A stretch of DNA of 47,988 nt from Myceligenerans indicum (GTDB taxonomy: Bacteria; Actinomycetota; Actinomycetes; Actinomycetales; Cellulomonadaceae): contig NZ_JABBYC010000037.1 of the NCBI RefSeq assembly GCF_016742955.1, positions 1 to 47,988 of the forward strand. The letters are read 5' to 3'. Below the pieces are notes generated by a model, which worked only from the letters and a program-made list of their open reading frames with translations, searched no databases and was not told the origin of the DNA. Below are positions 32,580 through 40,746 of the stretch, in pieces (position 1 is the stretch's first letter; every line of letters starts with the position of its first letter). A program made the position numbers and the translations under genes.

Positions 32580-33752
32580 GTGAACACCAAGCCTTCGGCA
32601 CGTTCCGCACCACCGCGCTCGCGTGGCTGGGTACTCGGACACGTCGCCGGTGCGCCGGTCATCGTGACGCCCTCGTGGTTCCTCGCCGCCGTGGTGCTCA
32701 CCCTCGTCTTCGGTCCCTGGGTGCTGCGGCAGATGCCCGCTCTCGGCACGGCCGCCTACCTCGTGTCCGCCACCTTCGTCATCATGCTGTTCGCCTCCGT
32801 CTTCCTGCACGAGGTCGCCCACGCGCTCGTGGCCCGTGCCCGCGGGCAGGAGGTCCACGAGCTCGCGATCACCATCTGGGGCGGTCACACCGCCTACTCC
32901 GGCGGGCTCGCCCGCCCGCTCGACGGCTTCCTGGTGGCCGTCGTCGGGCCGCTGACGAACATCGCCCTCGCCGCGGGCTTCTGGTTCGCCCTGCAGGGCC
33001 GCGGCGCCGGGTTCGACGTGCCCGCCCTCCTCCTGGCCGCCGGCGCCTTCTCCAACGCGTTCGTCGGCGTGTTCAACCTCCTGCCCGGCCTGCCCCTGGA
33101 CGGCGGCCAGATCCTGGAGGCGGTCGTCTGGGGAATCACCGGGTCCCGCAACACCGGCACCGTCGTCGCCGGCTGGGTCGGCCGGCTCGTCGCGGCCGGA
33201 ATCGTCGTCTGGGCGCTGGTGTGGCTTCTTGCCCTGCCACTGGCCAACGGGATGGCACCGGACGTCAGCAGGGCGCTCATCGCAGCCCTCGTGGCCGCCT
33301 TCGTATGGGCAGGCGCGAGCAGCGCCATCGCCGCCGGGCGGCGCCGCGAGGCCATCTCCACCCTCCGTGCCGGCGAGCTCGCCGACCCGGTGGTCACCGT
33401 TCCGCTCGGCGCCACCGTGGCCGCGGCACTCGCGGCGCGTGGGGTGGCGGGCCCGGGCGAGGCGATGTCCCGCGTCGTCGTGGTCGGGCACGGTGGCCTT
33501 CCGCTGGCCGTGCTGGACGACGGCGCGGTCTCCGCGGTCCCGCCCGAGGCACGGGAGCTCACCGGGGTCGACGCCGTCGCGGTGCCGCTGGTGGCCGAGT
33601 CGGCCGTCGGTCCCGAGGTGGGCGGCCAGGACCTGCTGCGCCACCTCGCGGCGTCGTCGGGCGGTGCACGCCTGGTCCCCGTGGTCGACGCCGGCCGGGT
33701 CACCGGCATCCTCGACCTGGCCAGGGTCGCCAGGGCGGTCCGCGGGACCTGA
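32580..33752 (+). CDS. site-2 protease family (M50) intramembrane metalloprotease with CBS domains
   Basis: This is a 390-residue membrane protease. The zinc motif HEVAH sits in the helix FASVFLHEVAHALVARA, and the third ligand is in FNLLPGLPLDGGQILEAV. About six membrane helices end near residue 250, and the C-terminal region (from about residue 260) resembles a CBS-domain pair. It cleaves membrane-embedded substrates, such as anti-sigma factors in relatives. The GTG at 32580 is supported by the -10 hexamer. The stop is inside the first unit of a 15-bp repeat array. Confidence 0.93.
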   Translation: MNTKPSARSAPPRSRGWVLGHVAGAPVIVTPSWFLAAVVLTLVFGPWVLRQMPALGTAAYLVSATFVIMLFASVFLHEVAHALVARARGQEVHELAITIWGGHTAYSGGLARPLDGFLVAVVGPLTNIALAAGFWFALQGRGAGFDVPALLLAAGAFSNAFVGVFNLLPGLPLDGGQILEAVVWGITGSRNTGTVVAGWVGRLVAAGIVVWALVWLLALPLANGMAPDVSRALIAALVAAFVWAGASSAIAAGRRREAISTLRAGELADPVVTVPLGATVAAALAARGVAGPGEAMSRVVVVGHGGLPLAVLDDGAVSAVPPEARELTGVDAVAVPLVAESAVGPEVGGQDLLRHLAASSGGARLVPVVDAGRVTGILDLARVARAVRGT

Positions 33753-33825
33753 CTCCGCGGGGCCTGACTCCGCGGGGCCTGACTCCGCGGGGCCTGACTC
33801 CGCGGGGCCTGACTCCGCGGGGCCC
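33751..33825. repeat. 15-bp tandem repeat, five units, seeded at the S2P stop codon
   Basis: Five near-identical copies of GACTCCGCGGGGCCT begin at 33751, 33766, 33781, 33796 and 33811; only the last base of the fifth differs. The S2P gene ends CGCGGGACCTGA, which resembles the unit itself, so the array seems to have arisen by duplicating the stop-codon region. Confidence 0.97.
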
Positions 33826-33851
33826 AGGACACGCGCCCGGCGAGCCGCACG

Positions 33852-33857
33852 TAGGAT
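33852..33857 (+). promoter_or_regulatory. -10 element for trmI
   Basis: TAGGAT lies 8 nt before the GTG at 33866, after the repeat array. Confidence 0.45.
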
Positions 33858-33865
33858 GGTCGGTC

Positions 33866-34912
33866 GTGACTTCTCCGACCGACGCGCCCGGCCCCACGGC
33901 CACCGGCGCCGACCTCCGCCGCGGCCCGTTCCGCGAGGGCGACAAGGTGCAGCTGACCGACCCCAAGGGGCGCATGCACACCATCACCCTCAAGCCCGGG
34001 GCCACGTTCCACACCCACAAGGGCTACTTCCGGCACGAGGAGCTCATCGGCAGGCCCGAGGGCTGGGTGGTCACGAACACCGAGGACGTCCAGTACCTGG
34101 CCCTGCGCCCCCTGCTGAACGACTACGTCCTGTCCATGCCGCGCGGCGCAGCCGTGGTCTACCCCAAGGACGCCGGCCAGATCGTCACCATGGCTGACAT
34201 CTTCCCCGGTGCGCGCGTGGTCGAGGCCGGGGTCGGTTCGGGCGGGCTGAGCCTCTCGTTGCTGCGCGCCGTCGGCGACGGCGGTGAACTGCACTCCATC
34301 GAGCGGCGCGAGGACTTCGCCGCCATCGCCAGCGGCAACGTGGAGACCTTCTTCGGCGGACCGCACCCCGCCTGGCACCTGCACATCGGCGATCTCGCCG
34401 AGCGGCTGCCCGGCGTTGCCGAGCCCGGCACCGTGGACCGCGTCGTGCTCGACATGCTCGCGCCCTGGGAGAACATCGACGTCGTCGCGGACGCACTCGT
34501 GCCCGGCGGCGTGCTGATCTGCTACGTGGCGACCGCCACGCAGCTCTCCCGCACGGCCGAGGACCTGCGCTCCAGCGGACGGTTCGCCGAGCCTGCCGCC
34601 TTCGAGACCATGGTGCGTGGCTGGCACCTGGAGGGACTGGCGGTGCGCCCGCAGCACCGGATGGTGGGGCACACCGGCTTCCTCATCACCGCCCGGCGCC
34701 TGGCGGACGGCGTCGCCCCGCCCGAGCGCAAGCGGCGCCCGGCCAAGGGCGCCAAGACCGAGCGCGCCACGCAGCACGGCGCGGCGGCGGACCAGGCCGT
34801 CGACGCGTCCTGGTCCGAGGAGTGGTCCGAGGAAGCCCTCGGAGAGCGCGAGGTCTCCGCCAAGAAGATCCGGCGGGTGCGGCGCGAGGTGGGCAAACCG
34901 CCGCAGGAGTGA
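33866..34912 (+). CDS. trmI: tRNA (adenine-N1)-methyltransferase, TrmI type
   Basis: TrmI methylates adenine 58 in the T-loop of tRNAs using S-adenosylmethionine. Residues 1-90 form the N-terminal barrel (GPFREGDKVQLTDPKGRMHT). The Rossmann methyltransferase follows with SAM motif VVEAGVGSGGLSLSLL, the acidic loop ELHSIERREDFA, and LDMLAPWE as the catalytic motif. The C-terminus has a charged extension ending KKIRRVRREVGKPPQE. Length is 348 residues. It is the usual neighbour of the proteasome ATPase gene, but here three transporter genes intervene. Confidence 0.92.
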   Translation: MTSPTDAPGPTATGADLRRGPFREGDKVQLTDPKGRMHTITLKPGATFHTHKGYFRHEELIGRPEGWVVTNTEDVQYLALRPLLNDYVLSMPRGAAVVYPKDAGQIVTMADIFPGARVVEAGVGSGGLSLSLLRAVGDGGELHSIERREDFAAIASGNVETFFGGPHPAWHLHIGDLAERLPGVAEPGTVDRVVLDMLAPWENIDVVADALVPGGVLICYVATATQLSRTAEDLRSSGRFAEPAAFETMVRGWHLEGLAVRPQHRMVGHTGFLITARRLADGVAPPERKRRPAKGAKTERATQHGAAADQAVDASWSEEWSEEALGEREVSAKKIRRVRREVGKPPQE

Positions 34913-35049
34913 CCCACGGCTTCCCCGCTCCGGGCCGGGAGCGAGCTGATCGTCATCCGGTGTTCACCCGGAATTTCTGATTCCTGGCGATCTGGATGCC
35001 TGGCGTCGATACGTTCCGTGCGACATCGGATCGACGTCCAGGAGGAGTC

Positions 35050-36435
35050 ATGAAGAATCGCGCGCTGTGGGCCACAGCGGCAGGAACCGCTGCCGCGGCA
35101 CTGGTGCTCACGGGCTGCACCGGCAGCTCCGAGGCGGACACGGCAGGCGACGGCGTCGTCGACGTCTGGGTCGCGTTCACCGACGACGCCCGCCTCGGCT
35201 TCGTGCAGGAGAAGGCCGCCGAGTTCGAGCAGAAGCACGAGGGCGTGACCGTCAAGGTCCAGGGCTTCGACAACTACGAGACCCTTTTCCAGCAGATGCA
35301 GCTCGCCCTCGACGGCGGCGACGCCCCCGAGATCGTCCACTACTTCGAGGCCGCCACCCGCGAGGCCCTCGACGCCGTCGGACCCGACGGCGAGCCCGTC
35401 TTCCAGTCCGTGTCCGCGGCCACGGGCGACCGCGACGAGATCCTCGGCGAGCCCGTCGTGCTGGACGACGTCGTCGCCCCGGCGAAGAACTACTACTCCG
35501 TCGACGGAGAGTTCTACTCCATGCCGTGGAACACGTCGTCCACCATCATGTACGGCAACCAGACCATGATGGACGAGGCCGGCATCGACGCGATGCCCGA
35601 GACCTGGCAGGACCTCGAGGCGGCCTGCGACAAGATCGCGAAGCTCGCCGACGGCCCCGAGGCCTGCATCACCTGGCCCAACCACTCCTGGTGGATGGAG
35701 CAGGCCATGGGCCAGGCCGACACGAACCTCGGCAACAACGACAACGGGCGCTCCGGCCGCGCCACCGAGATCGATCTCGACAGCGACGCCATGGTCGACT
35801 ACCTGACCTGGTGGCAGAACCTGGAGAAGAACGGCGACTACCTGTACACGGGGGTCCAGCGCGACTGGGACGGCACCCGCGCCGCCTTCTCCGCCCAGCA
35901 GGTCGCCTTCCTCATGTCCAGCTCCGGCGACGCGGCGGGCATCGACGAGGAGAGCGCCGACGGCGGGTACGACGTCGTCGCAGGCCGTATGCCGTACGAC
36001 GCCGACACCCCCTACGGCGGCAACCTCATCGGCGGAGCGACGCTCTGGCTCCGCAGCGGTCTCGACGAGGACACCACCGACGCCTCCCTCGCGTTCCTCA
36101 ACTTCTTCAACAACCCCGAGAACGCGGCCGAGTGGCACAAGGTCAGCGGCTACGTCCCGATCACCAACTCCGCCGTCGACCTCCTGACCGAAGAGGGCTG
36201 GTTCGACGAGAACCCGAACTTCAAGGTCGCCTCCGACCAGCTCGCCCTCGCCGCCGACACCCCCGCCTCGACCGGTGTCCTCATGGGCAACTTCGTCGCG
36301 ATCCGCGACGTCATCACGGCAGCCGCCGAGGACATCCTGGTCCAGGGGGACGACGTCGAGGAGCGCCTGCACGCCGCCGACGACGAGGCCCAGCAGCTCC
36401 TCGACGACTACGAGCTGCTCTACTCCGGCGAGTGA
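35050..36435 (+). CDS. ABC transporter substrate-binding lipoprotein (UgpB-like)
   Basis: This 461-residue extracellular binding protein has a lipoprotein signal (LVLTGC lipobox, Cys at residue 22) and a family-1 solute-binding fold: VDVWVAFTDDARLGFVQEKA, FQQMQLALDGGDAPEIVHYF, then YYSVDGEFYSMPWNTSSTIMY and GGATLWLRSG. The sequence resembles glycerol-3-phosphate/sugar binding proteins. The ligand is uncertain. AGGAGGAG precedes the ATG. It heads a binding protein-permease-permease operon with no ATPase gene; a shared ATPase encoded elsewhere is expected. Confidence 0.9.
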   Translation: MKNRALWATAAGTAAAALVLTGCTGSSEADTAGDGVVDVWVAFTDDARLGFVQEKAAEFEQKHEGVTVKVQGFDNYETLFQQMQLALDGGDAPEIVHYFEAATREALDAVGPDGEPVFQSVSAATGDRDEILGEPVVLDDVVAPAKNYYSVDGEFYSMPWNTSSTIMYGNQTMMDEAGIDAMPETWQDLEAACDKIAKLADGPEACITWPNHSWWMEQAMGQADTNLGNNDNGRSGRATEIDLDSDAMVDYLTWWQNLEKNGDYLYTGVQRDWDGTRAAFSAQQVAFLMSSSGDAAGIDEESADGGYDVVAGRMPYDADTPYGGNLIGGATLWLRSGLDEDTTDASLAFLNFFNNPENAAEWHKVSGYVPITNSAVDLLTEEGWFDENPNFKVASDQLALAADTPASTGVLMGNFVAIRDVITAAAEDILVQGDDVEERLHAADDEAQQLLDDYELLYSGE

Positions 36436-36445
36436 CAGCCCGCAC

Positions 36446-37804
36446 ATGCTGCTGATCCTCACCGTGCTGGCCGCGGCCCTCGCCGCCGTGGTCGCGTCAC
36501 GGGGCCGGCTGCACCCCCTCGCCGGGGGTGCCGTCGGCCTCGCCGCCGCGTCGGCCACCACCTGGACCTTCGCCGGCTGTGCGCTCGGCGGGGACGTCAC
36601 CGGCGACAACACCGGCGTCCAGCGGGTGCTGGCCGTCGCGGCCGTCGTCACCGTCGCGGCAGGCGTCGCGCGGACCGTTGCCGCCCTCCGCGCGGGCGGC
36701 GGCCCCGCGGGCGAGGCCATGCTGACCGAACTTCGGTCCGGCAGGTTCCGCACCGGCGCCTGGTTGCCCTGGCTGCTGCTCGCACCCACCCTCGCGATCC
36801 TCGCAGTCTTCCTGTACTACCCCTCGTTCCAGACGTTCGCACTGTCCACGAAGCTCGCACGGATGGGCGCGCCACGCTCCGCCGACGTCTGCCTGGGCAA
36901 CTTCGCCGAGCTCCTCGTCCCCTCCCCGTACCTGGTCGCCGGGCTGCCGCCGGCAGCCGTGGCCGTCGTGGCAGGCCTGGCGCTGTGGCGCTCGCGGACG
37001 ACGCCGGGGACGGCGTCGCACACGGCTGCCGCCGCGCTGTCGCCACTGGGACCGATCGCCACGGTCGTCGCGCTCTACTTCGTCTTCGCCCCGGGCCGCA
37101 CGGGCTATCGCGGGGTCTACGTGGCGACCCTGGGCATCTCGTTCGGCATCGTGGCCCTGAGCATGACCGCCGGGCTGGGGCTGGCCTATCTGGTCGCACG
37201 CCGTTTCCGCGGCGCCTCGGTGTACCGCACGCTCCTCATCTGGCCGTACGCGGTCTCGCCGCCCGTGGCGGGCATCCTCTTCTTCATGATGTTCGACCCG
37301 ACGGCGGGCGTCATGGCCCACCTGGCCGGCGTCGTCGGGCTGGACTTCCCGTCCTACCGGACCGACGGCGTGCTGGCACAGGCGGCGATCGTGCTGGCGG
37401 CATCCTGGAAATGGGTGGGCCACAACATCCTGTTCTACGTGGCGGCCCTGCAGACCGTGCCGCGCGAGATCGTCGAGGCGGCTGCCATCGACGGCGCCGG
37501 GGCCTGGCGCCGGTTCGTGCGGATCGTCGTGCCGACGATCGCGCCCGTGACCTTCTTCCTGCTGGTCACCAACCTGACCTACGCGTTCTTCGACGTGTAC
37601 GGGACCATCGACTACCTCACCCGCGGCGGGCCCAGCGGCCGCACGACCGTGGCGATCTACGAGATCATCCGCGTCGGTGTCGGCACCGGTGACCTCGGCC
37701 GGGGCGCCGCGCAGTCGGTGATCCTGTTCATCGCCGTCATCGGGCTCACGGTGTGGCAGTTCCGTCGCTCCGAGGGGCGGATCACCTATGGAGGCGGCGC
37801 ATGA
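36446..37804 (+). CDS. ABC transporter permease, UgpA-like, with extra membrane segments
   Basis: This is a permease of about 452 residues, much longer than the usual 290-310. The standard parts are the helix WLPWLLLAPTLAILAVFLYYPSF, the core helices from about residue 225, and the EAA loop EIVEAAAIDGAGAWRRFVRIVVPT near residue 342. An N-terminal extension of about 100 residues adds two or three hydrophobic helices, and an insertion at about residues 165-225 adds two more. It begins 11 bp after the lipoprotein stop and overlaps the next gene by ATGA. It is part of the importer channel. Confidence 0.87.
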   Translation: MLLILTVLAAALAAVVASRGRLHPLAGGAVGLAAASATTWTFAGCALGGDVTGDNTGVQRVLAVAAVVTVAAGVARTVAALRAGGGPAGEAMLTELRSGRFRTGAWLPWLLLAPTLAILAVFLYYPSFQTFALSTKLARMGAPRSADVCLGNFAELLVPSPYLVAGLPPAAVAVVAGLALWRSRTTPGTASHTAAAALSPLGPIATVVALYFVFAPGRTGYRGVYVATLGISFGIVALSMTAGLGLAYLVARRFRGASVYRTLLIWPYAVSPPVAGILFFMMFDPTAGVMAHLAGVVGLDFPSYRTDGVLAQAAIVLAASWKWVGHNILFYVAALQTVPREIVEAAAIDGAGAWRRFVRIVVPTIAPVTFFLLVTNLTYAFFDVYGTIDYLTRGGPSGRTTVAIYEIIRVGVGTGDLGRGAAQSVILFIAVIGLTVWQFRRSEGRITYGGGA

Positions 37805-38649
37805 CGGACAACCTGACGATCTCGGTGGGCAGGCGCGGGCCGTTCACCGGGCGCACCTGGCACCTGCACGTGCTGTCGGTCGTGTGCGTGCTGCTCATCG
37901 GGTTCCCGCTGCTGTACGCGGCACTCGTGGCCACGCAGACCAACGCGGAGGTGTTCGCGTTCCGGCTGACGCCCGGATCGTCGTTCGGCGAACACTTCCA
38001 CAAGGTGTGGGTCGAGCGCGGCATCGGCCGGGCGATGTGGAACTCCCTGGTGATGTCCACGCTGGTGACGGTAGCCAAGACGGTGCTGTCCATGGCCGCC
38101 GGGCTGGCGTTCGTGTACTTCCGGTTCCGCGGGAGGTCGCTGGTCTTCCTGGGCGTGCTGGTCACGCTCATGATGCCGACCGAGGTGATGATCCTCGCGC
38201 TGTTCCGGGTCACCTCCGACCTCGGGATGACGGACTCGCTGTGGGCCCTCGTGGTGCCGTTCGCGGCGTCGGCCACGAGCGTGTTCCTGTTCCGGCAGCA
38301 CTTCATGTCCCTGCCTGCCGAGCTCCCGGAGGCGGCGCAGCTCGACGGCGCGGGTCCCTTCCAGTTCTGCTTCCGCATCCTGCTGCCGCTGAGCTGGAAC
38401 ACGATCGGGGCGCTCGCCGTCGTGTCGTTCACCTACGCGTGGAACATGTACCTGTGGCCCGTGCTGGTGATCAAGGACGCGTCCGGGCAGGTGGTGCAGC
38501 AGTCGCTGTCCGCGCTGCGGGCCACCGACCAGGCGATCAGCTACGGCCCGCTGATGCTGGGCGCGCTGCTCGCGAGCGTCCCGCCGCTGCTCGTCTTCCT
38601 CGCGCTGCAGAAGCCGTTCATGTCCGGCATGGCGATCTCGGACAAGTAG
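37801..38649 (+). CDS. ABC transporter permease, UgpE-like
   Basis: This is a 282-residue permease of normal size with six membrane helices and the EAA loop ELPEAAQLDGAGPFQFCFRI near residue 180. It pairs with the UgpA-like subunit, and its ATG overlaps that gene's stop, so it is translationally coupled. Confidence 0.92.
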   Translation: MTDNLTISVGRRGPFTGRTWHLHVLSVVCVLLIGFPLLYAALVATQTNAEVFAFRLTPGSSFGEHFHKVWVERGIGRAMWNSLVMSTLVTVAKTVLSMAAGLAFVYFRFRGRSLVFLGVLVTLMMPTEVMILALFRVTSDLGMTDSLWALVVPFAASATSVFLFRQHFMSLPAELPEAAQLDGAGPFQFCFRILLPLSWNTIGALAVVSFTYAWNMYLWPVLVIKDASGQVVQQSLSALRATDQAISYGPLMLGALLASVPPLLVFLALQKPFMSGMAISDK

Positions 38650-38661
38650 CGCCCGGGGTGC

Positions 38662-38687
38662 GGGATCCTCCGGAGGCGAGGATTCCC
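38662..38687 (+). terminator. terminator hairpin after the ABC importer operon
   Basis: GGGATCCTC (38662-38670) pairs with GAGGATTCCC (38678-38687) with one bulged base and a 7-nt loop, 13 bp after the stop. It separates the importer from arc. Confidence 0.65.
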
Positions 38688-38893
38688 ACGAGCTGAGACG
38701 GCGCGGGATCCGCCAAGAGCGAACACGCGCGTGCGCGCACGTCGTACGTGAACGGCGCGTAACGATCGGGTACCCGCGCTGTCTCGGACGGGCGTTCTAC
38801 CTCCCGGACTGTCAGACACTGCGCCTACAGTGCTGTTCTCGGAGGCGGTTCGCGTCGTAGGGTCGCCTTCCGGGCCCTAGGAGAGGGGAAGCC

Positions 38894-40555
38894 ATGACCG
38901 ACAACACAGGTGGATACAACCTTCCCGATAACGGATCAATGCCTAACCGCGACTACGAGCGTCAGATCGCCCTCCTCTCAGCAAAGAACGAGCGTCTTGC
39001 CGAGGCGCTCCGTGCCGCTCGCGACCAGATCGTCGAGCTGAAGAAGCAGCTGGACGACCTGGCCAAGCCGCCGGGCACCTACGCCACCTTCCTCGGGGCG
39101 CACCCCGACGGTTCGGTGGACATCTCTTCCACGGGCCGCAAGATGCACGTGGCGGCCAGCCCGAATCTCGACGTGTCCCGGCTGAGCCCGGGTCAGGAGG
39201 TCAAGCTCAACGAGGCCATGACGGTGGTGGCCGCCGGGGACTACGAGCGAACCGGCGAGCTGGTGACCGTCAAGGAACTGATCGGCAGCGACCGGGTCCT
39301 GGTCGTCGGCCGTGCGGACGAGGAGCGGGTGGTGCGGCTCGCCGGCTCGGTGGCCGAGGAGGTGCTGCGGGTCGGTGACTCGCTCACCGTGGACACCCGC
39401 AGCGGGTTCGTCTTCGAGGTGGTGCCCAAGTCCGAGGTCGAGGAGCTCGTCCTCGAGGAGGTCCCGGAGATCGACTACGCGGACATCGGCGGCCTGGGCC
39501 CGCAGATCGAGGCGATCCGTGACGCCGTCGAGCTGCCTTTCGCGCACCCGGACCTCTTCCGCGAGCACGGCCTGCGCCCGCCCAAGGGCGTTCTGCTGTA
39601 CGGCCCTCCCGGCTGCGGCAAGACGCTCATCGCCAAGGCGGTGGCCCACTCCCTGGCGGGGATGGTCGCCAAGGCCAGCGGTGGTGACCCGGCGGCCAAG
39701 AGCTACTTCCTCAACGTCAAGGGCCCGGAGCTGCTCAACAAGTACGTGGGCGAGACGGAGCGGCACATCCGCCTGATCTTCGCCCGCGCGCGGGAGAAGG
39801 CCTCCCAGGGCATGCCCGTGGTCGTGTTCTTCGACGAGATGGAGTCGTTGTTCCGCACCCGCGGCACGGGTCTGTCCTCCGACGTCGAGACCACGATCGT
39901 GCCGCAGCTCCTGGCGGAGATCGACGGCGTGGAGCGGCTCGACAACGTGATCGTCATCGGTGCCTCCAACCGTGAGGACATGATCGACCCGGCCATCCTG
40001 CGGCCGGGCCGCCTCGACGTGAAGATCAAGATCGAGCGTCCGGACGCCGAGGGGGCCAAGGAGATCTTCGCGAAGTACCTCACGGAGGATCTGCCCATCC
40101 ACGCCGAGGACGTCGCCGAGTACGGCGGCAACACCACCGCGGCGCTGGAGGGGATGATCACCTCGGTCGTGGAGCGCATGTACTCCGAGGACGAGGAGAA
40201 CCAGTTCCTGGAGGTCACGTACGCGTCGGGGGACAAGGAGACCCTGTTCTTCAAGGACTTCAACTCCGGCGCCATGATCGAGAACGTCGTGGACCGGGCG
40301 AAGAAGAACGCGATCAAGGACTTCCTCGCCACCGGTCAGAAGGGCATCCGCGTCGATCACCTGTTGTCGGCCTGTGTCGACGAGTTCCAGGAGAACGAGG
40401 ACCTGCCCAACACCACGAACCCCGACGACTGGGCGCGGATCAGCGGCAAGAAGGGTGAGCGCATCGTCTTCATCCGCACCATCGTCCAGAAGAAGGGCGA
40501 GGGCTCCGCGCCGCGGACCATCGACACCGTGCAGAACACGGGCCAGTACCTCTGA
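38894..40555 (+). CDS. arc: proteasome-associated AAA+ ATPase ARC (Mpa)
   Basis: ARC/Mpa unfolds pupylated proteins and feeds them into the 20S proteasome. Residues about 18-60 form the coiled coil that binds Pup ([20 protein letters not shown]). OB-fold interdomains run to about residue 195. The AAA domain has Walker [14 protein letters not shown] near residue 237, Walker [10 protein letters not shown], the pore-loop KYVGETE region, and [10 protein letters not shown]. The C-terminus ends GQYL, the motif that opens the proteasome gate. Length 553 residues, as expected. AGGAGAGG lies upstream of the ATG. It ends in a strong terminator, so it is a separate transcript from dop. Confidence 0.97.
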   Translation: MTDNTGGYNLPDNGSMPNRDYERQIALLSAKNERLAEALRAARDQIVELKKQLDDLAKPPGTYATFLGAHPDGSVDISSTGRKMHVAASPNLDVSRLSPGQEVKLNEAMTVVAAGDYERTGELVTVKELIGSDRVLVVGRADEERVVRLAGSVAEEVLRVGDSLTVDTRSGFVFEVVPKSEVEELVLEEVPEIDYADIGGLGPQIEAIRDAVELPFAHPDLFREHGLRPPKGVLLYGPPGCGKTLIAKAVAHSLAGMVAKASGGDPAAKSYFLNVKGPELLNKYVGETERHIRLIFARAREKASQGMPVVVFFDEMESLFRTRGTGLSSDVETTIVPQLLAEIDGVERLDNVIVIGASNREDMIDPAILRPGRLDVKIKIERPDAEGAKEIFAKYLTEDLPIHAEDVAEYGGNTTAALEGMITSVVERMYSEDEENQFLEVTYASGDKETLFFKDFNSGAMIENVVDRAKKNAIKDFLATGQKGIRVDHLLSACVDEFQENEDLPNTTNPDDWARISGKKGERIVFIRTIVQKKGEGSAPRTIDTVQNTGQYL

Positions 40556-40564
40556 TCAGTTCTC

Positions 40565-40607
40565 CGGGGGCCGGCCGGGCCGTTCATCGGCCCGGCCGGC
40601 CCCCGGC
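40565..40607 (+). terminator. perfect 18-bp terminator hairpin after arc
   Basis: A fully paired 18-bp stem joins 40565-40582 to 40590-40607 around GTTCATC, 9 bp after the arc stop. Confidence 0.9.
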
Positions 40608-40733
40608 AGCCCGAGCCGCTGTTGCGAACGCCGAACCGTGGTGACGGCCCAAGCATGGTGAAACCCGAGGCCGCGAGGCGCGATCGTGCGCGGCGCCGGG
40701 CCGGGCGACCCCGGGTATCCGGAGTCACTGTCA

Positions 40734-40739
40734 TAGGGT
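40734..40739 (+). promoter_or_regulatory. -10 element for leaderless dop
   Basis: TAGGGT ends 7 nt before the GTG at 40747. It lies downstream of the arc terminator, which fits independent transcription. Confidence 0.5.
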
Positions 40740-40746
40740 TGGTGAT

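Noticed and set aside
36446..38649. A missing ATPase as evidence of a broken importer
   Set aside because: Many actinobacterial sugar importers of this type share one ATPase encoded elsewhere, so its absence is expected.
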